This document shows, in pieces, positions 9,212 through 17,069 of a DNA stretch of 56,780 nt (within the stretch, counting starts at the first letter, position 1; the number at the start of each line of letters is the position of its first letter). This DNA comes from Gammaproteobacteria bacterium (GTDB lineage Bacteria > Pseudomonadota > Gammaproteobacteria > Eutrophobiales > Eutrophobiaceae). The notes beneath the pieces are model-generated. The model was not told where the DNA came from. It worked only from the letters and a program-made list of their open reading frames with translations, and did not search any database. The translations under genes and the position numbers were made by a program. The stretch is taken from positions 1 through 56,780 of the forward strand of contig CANKCB010000013.1 of the NCBI GenBank assembly GCA_947480335.1. The letters run 5' to 3'.

Positions 9212-9973
9212 CTAGCTTTTCAAGCGGTAGCCTGTTCTGAAAATCTGGATGATCGAAACCAGTAGCAAGCTCAGAAACACCAGTATCATCATCACGCTGG
9301 TTTCTACATTCACGTCGGCAATATTATAAAAGCTCCAGCGGAAGCCGCTAATTAGATACACCACGGGATTTACCAAGGCTACTTTCTGCCATAACGGCGG
9401 CAACATGTTGATTGAATAGAAACTGCCTCCAAGAAATGTCAGTGGAGTCAGGATCATCAGAGGCACTATTTGCAGTTTTTCAAAACCATCTGCCCATAAA
9501 CCGATGATGAATCCAAACAGGCTGAAAGTAAGTGCTGTTAAAAACAGGAAACAAATCATCCAGAATGGGTGGGCAATTTCATAAGTAACAAAGCATCTGG
9601 CAGTAATCAGAATCAGCAGGCCAAGCACTATCGACTTGGAAGCCGCTGCACCTACATAACCTATGATAATTTCGATGTGTGATAACGGTGCCGAGAGTAC
9701 TTCATAAATGGTGCCTGTAAAACGCGGCAGGTAAATACCAAACGCGGCATTGGACACACTCTCGTTTAGTATGGATAGCATGACCAGGCCTGGAATAATA
9801 AAGGCAGCGTAACTAACACCTTCAATCTGGCCGACTCGCGAACCGATAGCTGCGCCAAATACCACAAAGTAAAGTGAGGTTGATAAAACCGGCGAAGCAA
9901 TGCTCTGCATCAGAGTTCGCCAGGTACGTGACATTTCAAACCGGAAAATTGCACGAATAGCGTAGAGATTCAT
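9212..9973 (-). CDS. ABC-2 type transporter permease
   Basis: A 253-residue integral membrane protein with about six transmembrane segments. The ABC-2 signature region is seen in [19 protein letters not shown] near residues 175-195, followed by [15 protein letters not shown]. It overlaps the ATPase gene by four bases (ATGA) and so forms a two-gene exporter with it. The overall arrangement resembles YadH/YadG and other ABC-2 exporters of drugs, lipids or polysaccharides. The substrate cannot be read from the sequence. Confidence 0.9.
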   Translation of the reverse strand: MNLYAIRAIFRFEMSRTWRTLMQSIASPVLSTSLYFVVFGAAIGSRVGQIEGVSYAAFIIPGLVMLSILNESVSNAAFGIYLPRFTGTIYEVLSAPLSHIEIIIGYVGAAASKSIVLGLLILITARCFVTYEIAHPFWMICFLFLTALTFSLFGFIIGLWADGFEKLQIVPLMILTPLTFLGGSFYSINMLPPLWQKVALVNPVVYLISGFRWSFYNIADVNVETSVMMILVFLSLLLVSIIQIFRTGYRLKS

Positions 9974-10896
9974 GACTGTGTTTTTACCAGATTCACAAAT
10001 ATTTCTTCCAGTGAACTCTGGCTTGATTGCAAATCCTTGAAATCGATTCCCTGTTCATTCAACTTACGTAACAAAGTAGTAATCCCTGTGTGTTCGCTTT
10101 GAGTATCAAAAGTATAGACCAGATCAAATCCGTCATCGGAAAGCTCAAGTGGGTAGGCCTGCAGTTCAGATGGTATTTGTGCCAATGGTGTTTGTAGTTG
10201 CAAGCGTAATTGTTTCTTGCCGAGTTTTTGCATTAGCACTTTTTTGTCGTCGACCAGTATGATTTTGCCATTACTGATAATACCAATACGATCGGCCATT
10301 TCTTCAGCTTCATCTATATAGTGTGTGGTCAAAATGATGGTGACTCCACTGTCGCGTAAGTGACGCACCATGTTCCACATATCACGACGTAAATCTACAT
10401 CCACGCCCGCAGTCGGTTCGTCTAGAAACAGTATCTGGGGTTCATGTGAGAGGGCTTTTGCAATCATAACCCGACGTTTCATGCCGCCAGACAGGGTGCG
10501 GATTCTGGAATTACGCTTGTCCCACAGCGAAAGGTCGCGCAGGATTTTCTCGATAAACAAAGGTTTTGGAGGCTTGCCGAACAGACCACGGCTGAAATTG
10601 ACAGTGTTCCATACGGTTTCAAATGTATCGGTAAACAGTTCCTGCGGAACCAGACCGATGCTTGATCTGGCATTCCGGTAATCGCTGACAATATTGTGGC
10701 CATTAGCAAGCACCATGCCCTGGCCAGGGTTAACAATACCGCAAATGATATTGATCAGTGTGGTTTTGCCAGCGCCATTGGGGCCGAGTAGTGCAAAGAT
10801 TTCGCCTTGATGAATATCCAGATCTATATTTTTGAGCGCCTCGAAACCGGAGGCGTAGGTTTTGCAAAGTCCCTTTACAGAAATAATTGGCTGCAC
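9970..10896 (-). CDS. ABC transporter ATP-binding protein, YadG-like
   Basis: A 308-residue ATPase starting at a GTG codon with AGGG upstream. It has Walker [10 protein letters not shown] (about residues 39-47), the signature LSGGMKRR (about 138-145), Walker [13 protein letters not shown] and the switch histidine in [11 protein letters not shown]. The C-terminal 80 residues after the ATPase core are the extension common in DrrA/YadG-type subunits. It pairs with the overlapping permease 9212-9973. ATP hydrolysis at the inner membrane would power export of an unknown substrate. Confidence 0.93.
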   Translation of the reverse strand: MQPIISVKGLCKTYASGFEALKNIDLDIHQGEIFALLGPNGAGKTTLINIICGIVNPGQGMVLANGHNIVSDYRNARSSIGLVPQELFTDTFETVWNTVNFSRGLFGKPPKPLFIEKILRDLSLWDKRNSRIRTLSGGMKRRVMIAKALSHEPQILFLDEPTAGVDVDLRRDMWNMVRHLRDSGVTIILTTHYIDEAEEMADRIGIISNGKIILVDDKKVLMQKLGKKQLRLQLQTPLAQIPSELQAYPLELSDDGFDLVYTFDTQSEHTGITTLLRKLNEQGIDFKDLQSSQSSLEEIFVNLVKTQS

Positions 10897-11058
10897 ACTT
10901 TTTCCCTAATTCCCAAGGTTTTACTGTACCGGGTCAGATATACGTTCATTCTTCCTGTTTATAGACATGGCCAAAATGGATAACAGGAATTATTCACAGG
11001 AACTTTGTCTGTCTACAGAATATAATATTACCACACTTGTATTGTTCGGGAGGGGATC

Positions 11059-11760
11059 ATGCTAAATCAGATAAGTAAATTTTTCAGTCTGGCCTGCGTA
11101 TTTATGTTGGTGAGTCTGGTACAGCAACAGGCCATAGCCCAGTCCAGCCAGGATTACTACCAACTCAAATGGCCAGTGACCGAAGCTGAATATCAGGCTA
11201 CGCTGCCTGCGGATGTTGATAAGGACTCCGGTAGCAGATTGCCTTTTGTGAATAGGGATGAGCTCGATGAAGAAGGCAAGGCTTACTATGATGCCCGTCG
11301 TCAGCCCGGCTCCAGTTCACTTGGGGGTATACGTGGACCCGGTTCTGTCAGGTTGCATGGCAGCAGGGATATGGAAAAATCCAGGGTGGATCGCCGTACC
11401 CAGGAACTGACCCGTCTCGTCGTCGCACGGGAAATGGATCAGGCGTTTGAGTGGACTTTGCATGAACCGGTCGCACTGAAAAACGGTGTGCCTCCGGAAA
11501 TTATTGATGTGATACGTTATCGTAAACCCCTCGATGGTGTATCTGAACGCGAAGCTTCGATTATCCAGTTGGGGCGGGAGATTTTCCAGACTCACAAGGT
11601 AAAACCTGAAACGTATGCCCGTGTACTTAAACAGTTGGGCAAACGTGATCTGGTCGACTTGTGTGATTACATGGGTGATTATGTGAAAACAGCGATATTG
11701 CTACACACCGTGGATGCACATTTACCTTATGACAAGGAACCCTTGCTGCCACTGCCATAA
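11059..11760 (+). CDS. Exported carboxymuconolactone-decarboxylase-like protein
   Basis: A 233-residue protein with a signal peptide ending about residue 28 (AIAQ). GGGAGGGG sits just before the ATG. The mature part contains the CMD/AhpD fold pattern: RTQELTRLVVAREMDQAFEWTLHEPVALKNGVPPE at about 112-147, written here as one region, matches the E-W-x-x-H and A-x-x-x-G-V positions. The CxxC redox pair of AhpD is absent, so peroxidase activity is unlikely. Most family members are cytoplasmic; this one is exported. It lies 15 bases before a 2-hydroxyacid dehydrogenase gene and is probably co-transcribed with it. Function is unassigned. Confidence 0.8.
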   Translation: MLNQISKFFSLACVFMLVSLVQQQAIAQSSQDYYQLKWPVTEAEYQATLPADVDKDSGSRLPFVNRDELDEEGKAYYDARRQPGSSSLGGIRGPGSVRLHGSRDMEKSRVDRRTQELTRLVVAREMDQAFEWTLHEPVALKNGVPPEIIDVIRYRKPLDGVSEREASIIQLGREIFQTHKVKPETYARVLKQLGKRDLVDLCDYMGDYVKTAILLHTVDAHLPYDKEPLLPLP

Positions 11761-11775
11761 CGAAAGCGATCTCGG

Positions 11776-12717
11776 ATGAAAATTGCAATACTGGATGATT
11801 ATCTCAACTGCGCCAAATCCTGCGCGCCGTTTGATCGACTTGAGAAGGATCATGAGTTAACAATCTTTACCAGCAAACTTCCTGACGATCAGCTGGCTTC
11901 CCACCTGTCAGAATTTGATGTGTTGTTGTTGATGCGTGAACGTACTGCGTTTCCGGCTCAACTTATCAGGCAATTACCAAAGTTGAGGTTAATCGTAACG
12001 ACTGGCAGGCGCAATGATGTAATTGATCTGCCCGCTTGCCGGGATGCCAATATCACAGTCTGTGGCACAGATTCTCCGCCACACTCGACAGCGGAGTTGA
12101 CGTTCGCGCTGATAATGGCCGCTGCCAAGGGCATTGTTACTGAACATAACGATATGCAAAAAGGTGGCTGGCAGACCCGACTTGCCCGTGATTTACGTGG
12201 TAGTACATTGGGGATAATCGGGCTCGGACGAATTGGTGGTCTGGTTGCAGGATATGCACAGGCGCTGGGTATGCATGTCGTTGCCTGGAGTCAAAATCTG
12301 ACGGAAGAACACGCCAGCGCTTCAGGGGTTGAGCGTGTGTCCAGGGAACAATTGATGTCGGTAGCTGAATACATCACCATCCATTTGCGCTTGTCTGAAC
12401 GTACGCAGAATCTGGTGGGTGCCAGTCAACTTGGTCTGATGAAAAAGGATGCATGGATAGTTAATACTTCACGTGCCCAGATAATTGATATGAAAGCGCT
12501 GATGACTGAATTAAGGACGGGACGCATCAATGCCGCACTGGATGTGTTTGAGCATGAACCGCTTCCTTTAAACAGCGAATTGAGATCCTTGCCGAATCTG
12601 ATTCTGTCACCACATAAAGGTTATGTTGGTCAGCATAATTATACTGTTTTTTATACCCAAAGTTATCAGGCCGTATTGGCCTGGTTGGACCACAAACCTG
12701 TTAATGTGATTGAGTGA
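11776..12717 (+). CDS. D-2-hydroxyacid dehydrogenase family protein
   Basis: A 313-residue NAD(P)-dependent dehydrogenase of the D-isomer-specific family, cytoplasmic. It shows the nucleotide-binding motif GLGRIGG (about residues 150-156), the catalytic arginine region VNTSRAQII, the glutamate in DVFEHEPLP and the catalytic histidine in LSPHKGY. The family oxidises or reduces 2-hydroxy acids such as phosphoglycerate, glycerate or lactate. The sequence is short for SerA and has no ACT domain, so it is not phosphoglycerate dehydrogenase. The start lacks a clear ribosome site, and coupling to the upstream gene 15 bases away is likely. Confidence 0.87.
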   Translation: MKIAILDDYLNCAKSCAPFDRLEKDHELTIFTSKLPDDQLASHLSEFDVLLLMRERTAFPAQLIRQLPKLRLIVTTGRRNDVIDLPACRDANITVCGTDSPPHSTAELTFALIMAAAKGIVTEHNDMQKGGWQTRLARDLRGSTLGIIGLGRIGGLVAGYAQALGMHVVAWSQNLTEEHASASGVERVSREQLMSVAEYITIHLRLSERTQNLVGASQLGLMKKDAWIVNTSRAQIIDMKALMTELRTGRINAALDVFEHEPLPLNSELRSLPNLILSPHKGYVGQHNYTVFYTQSYQAVLAWLDHKPVNVIE

Positions 12718-12783
12718 GCATAGGAATTACTTTGTAATCTATTGCCCCAATTCTTTACCAGGCAGCAAACGGTGTTTTACTGC

Positions 12784-14025
12784 CTACCCTTGTTTATCTG
12801 CATGGCCCGGAAATTTTTGCATATGGCGCAGACCTGGGAACCAACGCATCCAGAGAACCGTTACAATCAAGGTTGCCACACCACCGGTGATAATGGCGGG
12901 TACAAGACCCAACCAGGCCGCCGTAACGCCGGATTCAAATTCACCAAGTTCATTGGAGGCCCCGATAAATACGCCATTGACCGCACTGACGCGGCCACGG
13001 ATTGCATCCGGTGTTTCAAGTTGTACCAGCATATGGCGAATATAAATGCTGACCATATCAGCCGCACCCAATACGGCAAGCGTTACCAGCGATAATCCGA
13101 AACTTTCAGAGATACCAAAGACAATAATACTTACGCCAAATAATGCAACACTGCTGAATAACCATCGACCAACATTATGGGTAACTGGATAGTAGGCCAA
13201 CATTAATCCGGTAGCTGCTGCACCAACGGCTGGAGCGGCTCGTAATAATCCCAGGCCCTGTGGTCCAGTATGTAGAATATCACTGGCGTAGGCGGGCAAT
13301 AGTGCTGTAGCACCGCCAAACAGGACAGCGAACAGATCCAAAGATATTGCACCCAGCACAATCGGACGCGAACGAACAAAACGTAGTCCTTCGGTAATGG
13401 TGTGCCAGCTGGCAGGTTCTGAGGTCCGTATGATTTTTGGCAGTTTGATACGTATCATCATGAGGACAGATACCGTCAATATAATGCTGACAGTTGTATA
13501 AACTGCCCCGGCTCCAAACAAGTAGATAACCCCGCCAGCGGCCGGGCCTGCAATACTGGCGATCTGTCCGGTGGAGGAATTCAGTGCGACTGCATTGGAG
13601 AATGCCGGAGGAGGTACAAGATTAGGTGTGATTGCCTGGGATGCCGGAACCGAAAAAGCACGGGCGCATCCAAAAATTACCAGAATAGTAAACACCGGCC
13701 AGACTTCCTGCACACCAGCCAGTGTATAGATGAGAAGCAACACCCCACACAGTGTTTCCAGTATATAACATAGCGTCAGTATGAGCTTACGATTCAGCCG
13801 ATCCGCAACCTGACCTGCCGGCAAGGTTAATAATACAAATGGCAGAAATTGTGCCAGACCAATCAGGCCGAGATCCAGTGGATCGCCAGTCATCGAATAG
13901 ACCTGCCAGCCAACCGCAACACTCTGCATCTGCACGGCAAAACTGGTCAGGAACCGTGCGGCTACATAGTTGCGAAAATCAGGGTAATCAATGGCGCGTG
14001 GAGAAACGCGTTCAGTTTGTGTCAA
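12784..14025 (-). CDS. MFS transporter, EntS-like
   Basis: A 413-residue membrane protein with about twelve predicted helices. It has the MFS motif A-like loop GQVADRLNRKL after helix two and resembles the MFS_3 group, which includes the enterobactin exporter EntS. Members export siderophores, drugs or metabolites through the inner membrane by proton antiport. The gene is convergent with the dehydrogenase gene. Upstream it is separated from the Met/His-rich gene by a 12-bp inverted repeat. No siderophore synthesis genes are in the window, so the substrate is unknown. Confidence 0.88.
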   Translation of the reverse strand: MTQTERVSPRAIDYPDFRNYVAARFLTSFAVQMQSVAVGWQVYSMTGDPLDLGLIGLAQFLPFVLLTLPAGQVADRLNRKLILTLCYILETLCGVLLLIYTLAGVQEVWPVFTILVIFGCARAFSVPASQAITPNLVPPPAFSNAVALNSSTGQIASIAGPAAGGVIYLFGAGAVYTTVSIILTVSVLMMIRIKLPKIIRTSEPASWHTITEGLRFVRSRPIVLGAISLDLFAVLFGGATALLPAYASDILHTGPQGLGLLRAAPAVGAAATGLMLAYYPVTHNVGRWLFSSVALFGVSIIVFGISESFGLSLVTLAVLGAADMVSIYIRHMLVQLETPDAIRGRVSAVNGVFIGASNELGEFESGVTAAWLGLVPAIITGGVATLIVTVLWMRWFPGLRHMQKFPGHADKQG

Positions 14026-14064
14026 GGGGGATACCTGTTTACATATCAGAGTACTACCAGATTA

Positions 14065-14103
14065 CCCATCCGGAACAGAGGTAGTTTCATGGTTCCGGAT
14101 GGG
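14065..14103. repeat. Perfect 12-bp inverted repeat
   Basis: CCCATCCGGAAC (14065-14076) and GTTCCGGATGGG (14092-14103) form a perfect GC-rich stem with a 15-base loop. It lies between the stop of the Met/His-rich gene and the start of the MFS gene, both on the minus strand. There is no T-run on that strand, so it could be a Rho-dependent or structural 3' end, an attenuator, or an operator for the MFS gene. Confidence 0.6.
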
Positions 14104-14150
14104 CATTATATTTTCAGGACTGGCTAAATCGCCCCGGTCGGTGCCCTGGC

Positions 14151-14579
14151 TTATTTCTTGTCTATTAGGCCAAGAATCAATTCCTGGGTAACAAGCATAT
14201 GCTCCATCATTTTTACCATGTCCTGATGATGTTGCATCATGTTCATACTCTCACCACCCATCGTGCCGTGATCCATGCCTTTCATGTTTTCGCCACCCAT
14301 CGCGCCGTGGTCCATACCTTTCATGTTTTCGCCGCCCATCGCGCCATGATCCATCGCTGACATGGTTTTCAACTGCTCACCCATCATTTGTAAATGATGT
14401 AGTAACATTGCCTTTTGTTTTGAAGGGTCGTCAGTTTTACGAATGTCTTCAAGGTCTACATCAAGATGCGCCATCATATCCGTCCCTGCGGCTTGATGGT
14501 TTGCATGGTCCTGGGTATATCCACTCGTGTAGGTCAGGGTCAGGAATGTGGCTGCAATAATCTGGATAAAGGTTTTCAT
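14151..14579 (-). CDS. Exported methionine/histidine-rich repeat protein
   Basis: A 142-residue protein from ATG 14579, chosen because GGAGA precedes it and a clean signal peptide (about residues 1-22, ending SGYTQ) follows. The mature chain is very rich in Met, His, Asp and Gly. At about residues 74-112 it has three tandem copies of a 13-residue unit beginning MDHGAMGGENMKG. The flanks LLHHLQMMGEQ and MNMMQHHQDMVKMMEHM add more Met and His. Such composition is typical of periplasmic copper or other soft-metal binding proteins, and that is my inference. No copper exporter or sensor gene is adjacent. I do not recognise a named family. Confidence 0.8.
   Translation of the reverse strand: MKTFIQIIAATFLTLTYTSGYTQDHANHQAAGTDMMAHLDVDLEDIRKTDDPSKQKAMLLHHLQMMGEQLKTMSAMDHGAMGGENMKGMDHGAMGGENMKGMDHGTMGGESMNMMQHHQDMVKMMEHMLVTQELILGLIDKK
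14244..14360 (-). repeat. Three tandem 39-bp coding repeats
   Basis: Three consecutive 39-base units at 14244-14282, 14283-14321 and 14322-14360 encode the 13-residue MDHG-MGGE-M-G motif. The middle copy is closest to both others. The unit length is a multiple of three, so gain or loss of copies keeps the frame. Confidence 0.9.
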
Positions 14580-14912
14580 TTCACGGTTCTCCGTTGTCAA
14601 TTTGCAATTACCAGTGACTCAGGCTGGGTTGAAACAATGCCTGTTTTTCCCCGTGCTTTGTATACCGGGTTCACATATGAACTATGTTGAACCTTTCGAA
14701 TTTTGAATGCAAATGAATGGAAGAAAAAGGGCTGATTTCTAACGATAATTTTTCTTCTGATGTGATATAGCGATACAATCATACCAGCCAGATAGAAATG
14801 AAACTTATTTGGAATCAGATCTGTAATAATCATTATCAGTCTGAGTATTATTTGGCTGTATTTTACTTATAGAACAGAATCCTTAATTATTATATGAGGT
14901 ACAAATTTAAAA
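14580..14912. other. Intergenic region, no gene seen
   Basis: This AT-rich 333-base stretch separates two divergently transcribed exported-protein genes, so it should hold a promoter for each. A weak Fur-like sequence around 14819-14837 matches one half of the consensus only. I see no gene, tRNA or strong hairpin. Confidence 0.5.
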
Positions 14913-15368
14913 ATGCGTTTGTCTTGTATTCGTATACTCCAACTTTTGATGTTAATACTACCTTTCTTTGCCTGGTCACAAACCAATATCAGTTCAGGAG
15001 AAAATGGTACGGATCAAATATCCGATACTGCCGGATGCATGCATCAGAAAACTGCCGGAACAGATTTGTCTATAAAATGTTCACCCAAATTGCCAGTTTC
15101 AGAAAAGCTGTCAAAGAAACCGAAAAAAACAGTCATCGAATCTGATCTGGAAATTGCTGAGAAACGGTTAAAGCAGGCTGCAGCTGATCGCGACAGCGCA
15201 AGAAAGCAGTACCATGCCATGGTTAAACAACTTCGCCTCAACCCGGAAGACCATGGAGCGAAGAGAATGGTGGCCGTGTATGAGGAACGTCTTAAAGAGA
15301 AAATGCTGGTGTACGCCGATGTTGAACAAAAAGTCCTTCTTTTACGACTTAAGTCCAGACTGAATTAA
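14913..15368 (+). CDS. Hypothetical exported coiled-coil protein
   Basis: A 151-residue protein with a signal peptide (residues 1-22, ending FFAWSQ). Two cysteines near residues 42 and 56 could form a disulfide. From about residue 75 to the end it is highly charged and helical, with heptad-like spacing in IAEKRLKQAAADRDSARKQY and later segments, suggesting a coiled coil. I do not recognise a family. It is separate from its neighbours: divergent from the Met/His-rich gene and followed by a tRNA on the other strand. The signal peptide and the charged composition support a real gene. Confidence 0.6.
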   Translation: MRLSCIRILQLLMLILPFFAWSQTNISSGENGTDQISDTAGCMHQKTAGTDLSIKCSPKLPVSEKLSKKPKKTVIESDLEIAEKRLKQAAADRDSARKQYHAMVKQLRLNPEDHGAKRMVAVYEERLKEKMLVYADVEQKVLLLRLKSRLN

Positions 15369-15452
15369 ATCAATCTAAAGGCAAAACCGGATTAGTGTTG
15401 AGCTTGATGATGACGCTATTGAAATCAACCTCGAACTGAGGCTCGTTTAAAA

Positions 15453-15529
15453 TGGCGCGCCCGGAGAGATTCGAACTCCCGACCCCCTAGTTCGTAGCCA
15501 GGTACTCTATCCAACTGAGCTACGGGCGC
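15453..15529 (-). tRNA. tRNA-Arg (anticodon ACG)
   Basis: The minus strand folds into a standard cloverleaf of 77 bases with an encoded CCA end. The acceptor stem is GCGCCCG/CGGGCGC, the D arm GCTCAGTTGGATAGAGT, the anticodon loop CTACGAA with ACG at positions 34-36, and the T arm holds TTCGAAT. ACG is deaminated to ICG and reads CGU, CGC and CGA arginine codons. No integrase or attachment duplication is visible next to it. Confidence 0.97.
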
Positions 15530-15891
15530 GTATTTAAAATTTCATGAAAACGACATCATTAGTTGCTAGAGCCAATTTTCAAAGGCGGCCATACTACCAT
15601 TGCTGACTGATAGAATCACTCGTTTGTTAAATAGTTTATTTATAGGTGGAATCTGGTTGGTCGATTCATCCAGAATATCGAATGCTACAAAGGAGTGCAG
15701 GTATTTTTTGTTTCATTGGGGAATAAGCAAATTCAACAAGTTGTGCTAATTTTTTGGTGCATCACATCATTACAGGATATTAAACTGGGTGAGTAAACTA
15801 CGTCAGTATTACTGTTAAAGGAACGAAGGCGGGACAGTCAATATATTAGCGCTGGTAATTGAAAAGTCGGAAATAACAAGGTGTCGTCACG

Positions 15892-15929
15892 AGCCAAAAT
15901 ATGACCGTTTTATGGATGATATTTTGGCT
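15892..15929. repeat. Perfect 11-bp inverted repeat
   Basis: AGCCAAAATAT (15892-15902) and ATATTTTGGCT (15919-15929) are perfect complements around a 16-base loop, in the middle of the long gene-free region. No T-run follows. It could be part of an untranslated RNA structure or a protein-binding site. Confidence 0.55.
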
Positions 15930-16174
15930 GAAATTCGTTCTTGTTTGATGTCTTTATGTGTGGTCTAATGCGGATAGAGGGGTTGATAGATTTAGTTCTA
16001 AAAAAAAGTTTTACGTGTTCCTAAATTGTGCTTTAATGGGTCATCAACGTGCAGTTTTTTGGAAACAGAAGTAACAATTGCTGACACATAAATCAGGATA
16101 AATAAAAATACTCCTGGGATATTGTGCGTAATACTTTTTCCATATCGACTTCACTTGATTAAGTAATATTTTTA

Positions 16175-16189
16175 CGGAATTTAATTCCG
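16175..16189. promoter_or_regulatory. 15-base palindrome upstream of the TonB operon
   Basis: CGGAATTTAATTCCG is a perfect palindrome around a central T, 80 bases before the DUF3450 start. Position and symmetry would suit an operator. It does not match a Fur box. The regulator is unknown and chance occurrence in AT-rich DNA is possible. Confidence 0.3.
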
Positions 16190-16268
16190 GGCCTGTAATG
16201 GCTTGATAAGTAAGTACAGGTTTTACATTCGGGCAATTCTTCATTTATTAGGGGAGACAGTAAATCAA

Positions 16269-17069
16269 ATGGTAACAAAACAATCCATTAACAGACCAGG
16301 TGTGATATCCACAGTAGTTTCAGGATTAGCACTCCTTATCTCGGTGTTGCCGGCAACCCAGGTTGCAGCCCAGTCAGTTGATGCAGCTGTTACTGCACAA
16401 ACACAGACTGATACTGCAGCCGCTGCTTCCCAGCAGACGATCAATGAAGTGGTTGACCGTACACAGGACGCCGCCAACAAGTATGCGCAGGCACTGGCCG
16501 AACTTGATAGTTTGACCAAGTATAACGAACAGCTGCAGAAGCAGGTCAATTCCCAGGTAGAGGAAATGGGCTCGATTCAGAAGCAGTTGACCGACATCGA
16601 AACCACCAACCGCGAAGTCATGCCTTTGATGGAGCGCATGGTTGATACGCTTGATAAATTCATTGCTGCCGATGTGCCATTCCTGCTTGAAGAGCGTACC
16701 AATCGGGTTAATAACCTGAAAGGAATCATGGACAGTGCCGACGTTGCTATATCTGAAAAATATCGTCGTATCCTTGAAGCCTACCAGATTGAGCTTGAAT
16801 ATGGCCGTACACTGGAAGCTTATAATGGATCGCTGGGTGAAGGTGCAAATGTACGGACAGTACAATTTGTAAGACTGGGCCGAGTATCATTAATGTATCA
16901 GACGCTGGATGGTGCCGAGACTGGCTACTATGATGCGCAGAAGCGTGCATGGGTTCAGGACAATTCCTATATGCAAGCAGTTAGTGACGCTTTGTCAGTT
17001 GCACGAAAAGAAGGCGCGCCTAACCTGATTCATGTACCTGTACCTGCCCCGCAGGAGGTACGTTCATGA
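16269..17069 (+). CDS. DUF3450 family periplasmic protein of the TonB locus
   Basis: A 266-residue exported protein from ATG 16269, preceded by GGGGAGA and followed by a signal peptide ending about residue 36 (QVAAQS). The mature protein begins with a long coiled coil (about 55-120), then DUF3450 motifs such as MVDTLDKFIAADVPFLLEER and QIELEYGRTLEAY. DUF3450 genes typically head marine-type TonB clusters next to TtpC. The stop overlaps the next start by four bases. I infer that it sits in the periplasm and helps couple the energising complex to the envelope or to receptors. Its exact action is not known. Confidence 0.9.
   Translation: MVTKQSINRPGVISTVVSGLALLISVLPATQVAAQSVDAAVTAQTQTDTAAAASQQTINEVVDRTQDAANKYAQALAELDSLTKYNEQLQKQVNSQVEEMGSIQKQLTDIETTNREVMPLMERMVDTLDKFIAADVPFLLEERTNRVNNLKGIMDSADVAISEKYRRILEAYQIELEYGRTLEAYNGSLGEGANVRTVQFVRLGRVSLMYQTLDGAETGYYDAQKRAWVQDNSYMQAVSDALSVARKEGAPNLIHVPVPAPQEVRS

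Larger units (their letters stand above)
15530..16268. other. Long intergenic region before the TonB operon
   Basis: About 740 AT-rich bases contain no credible coding region. It holds a perfect 11-bp inverted repeat (15892-15929) and a 15-base palindrome (16175-16189), listed separately. The promoter of the DUF3450-TonB operon should lie here. I could not identify a riboswitch or small RNA with confidence. Confidence 0.5.

Noticed and set aside
14244-14360. Regular 39-bp repeats that might suggest a CRISPR array
   Set aside because: Units are directly adjacent without spacers, in frame, and code for a 13-residue motif of an exported protein.
14819-14837. Fur-box-like sequence
   Set aside because: Only 13 of 19 bases match and nearly all matches are in one half. 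The flanking genes are not known iron genes.
15453-15529. tRNA-Arg as an integration site of a genomic island
   Set aside because: There is no integrase gene and no visible partial duplication of the tRNA 3' end nearby.
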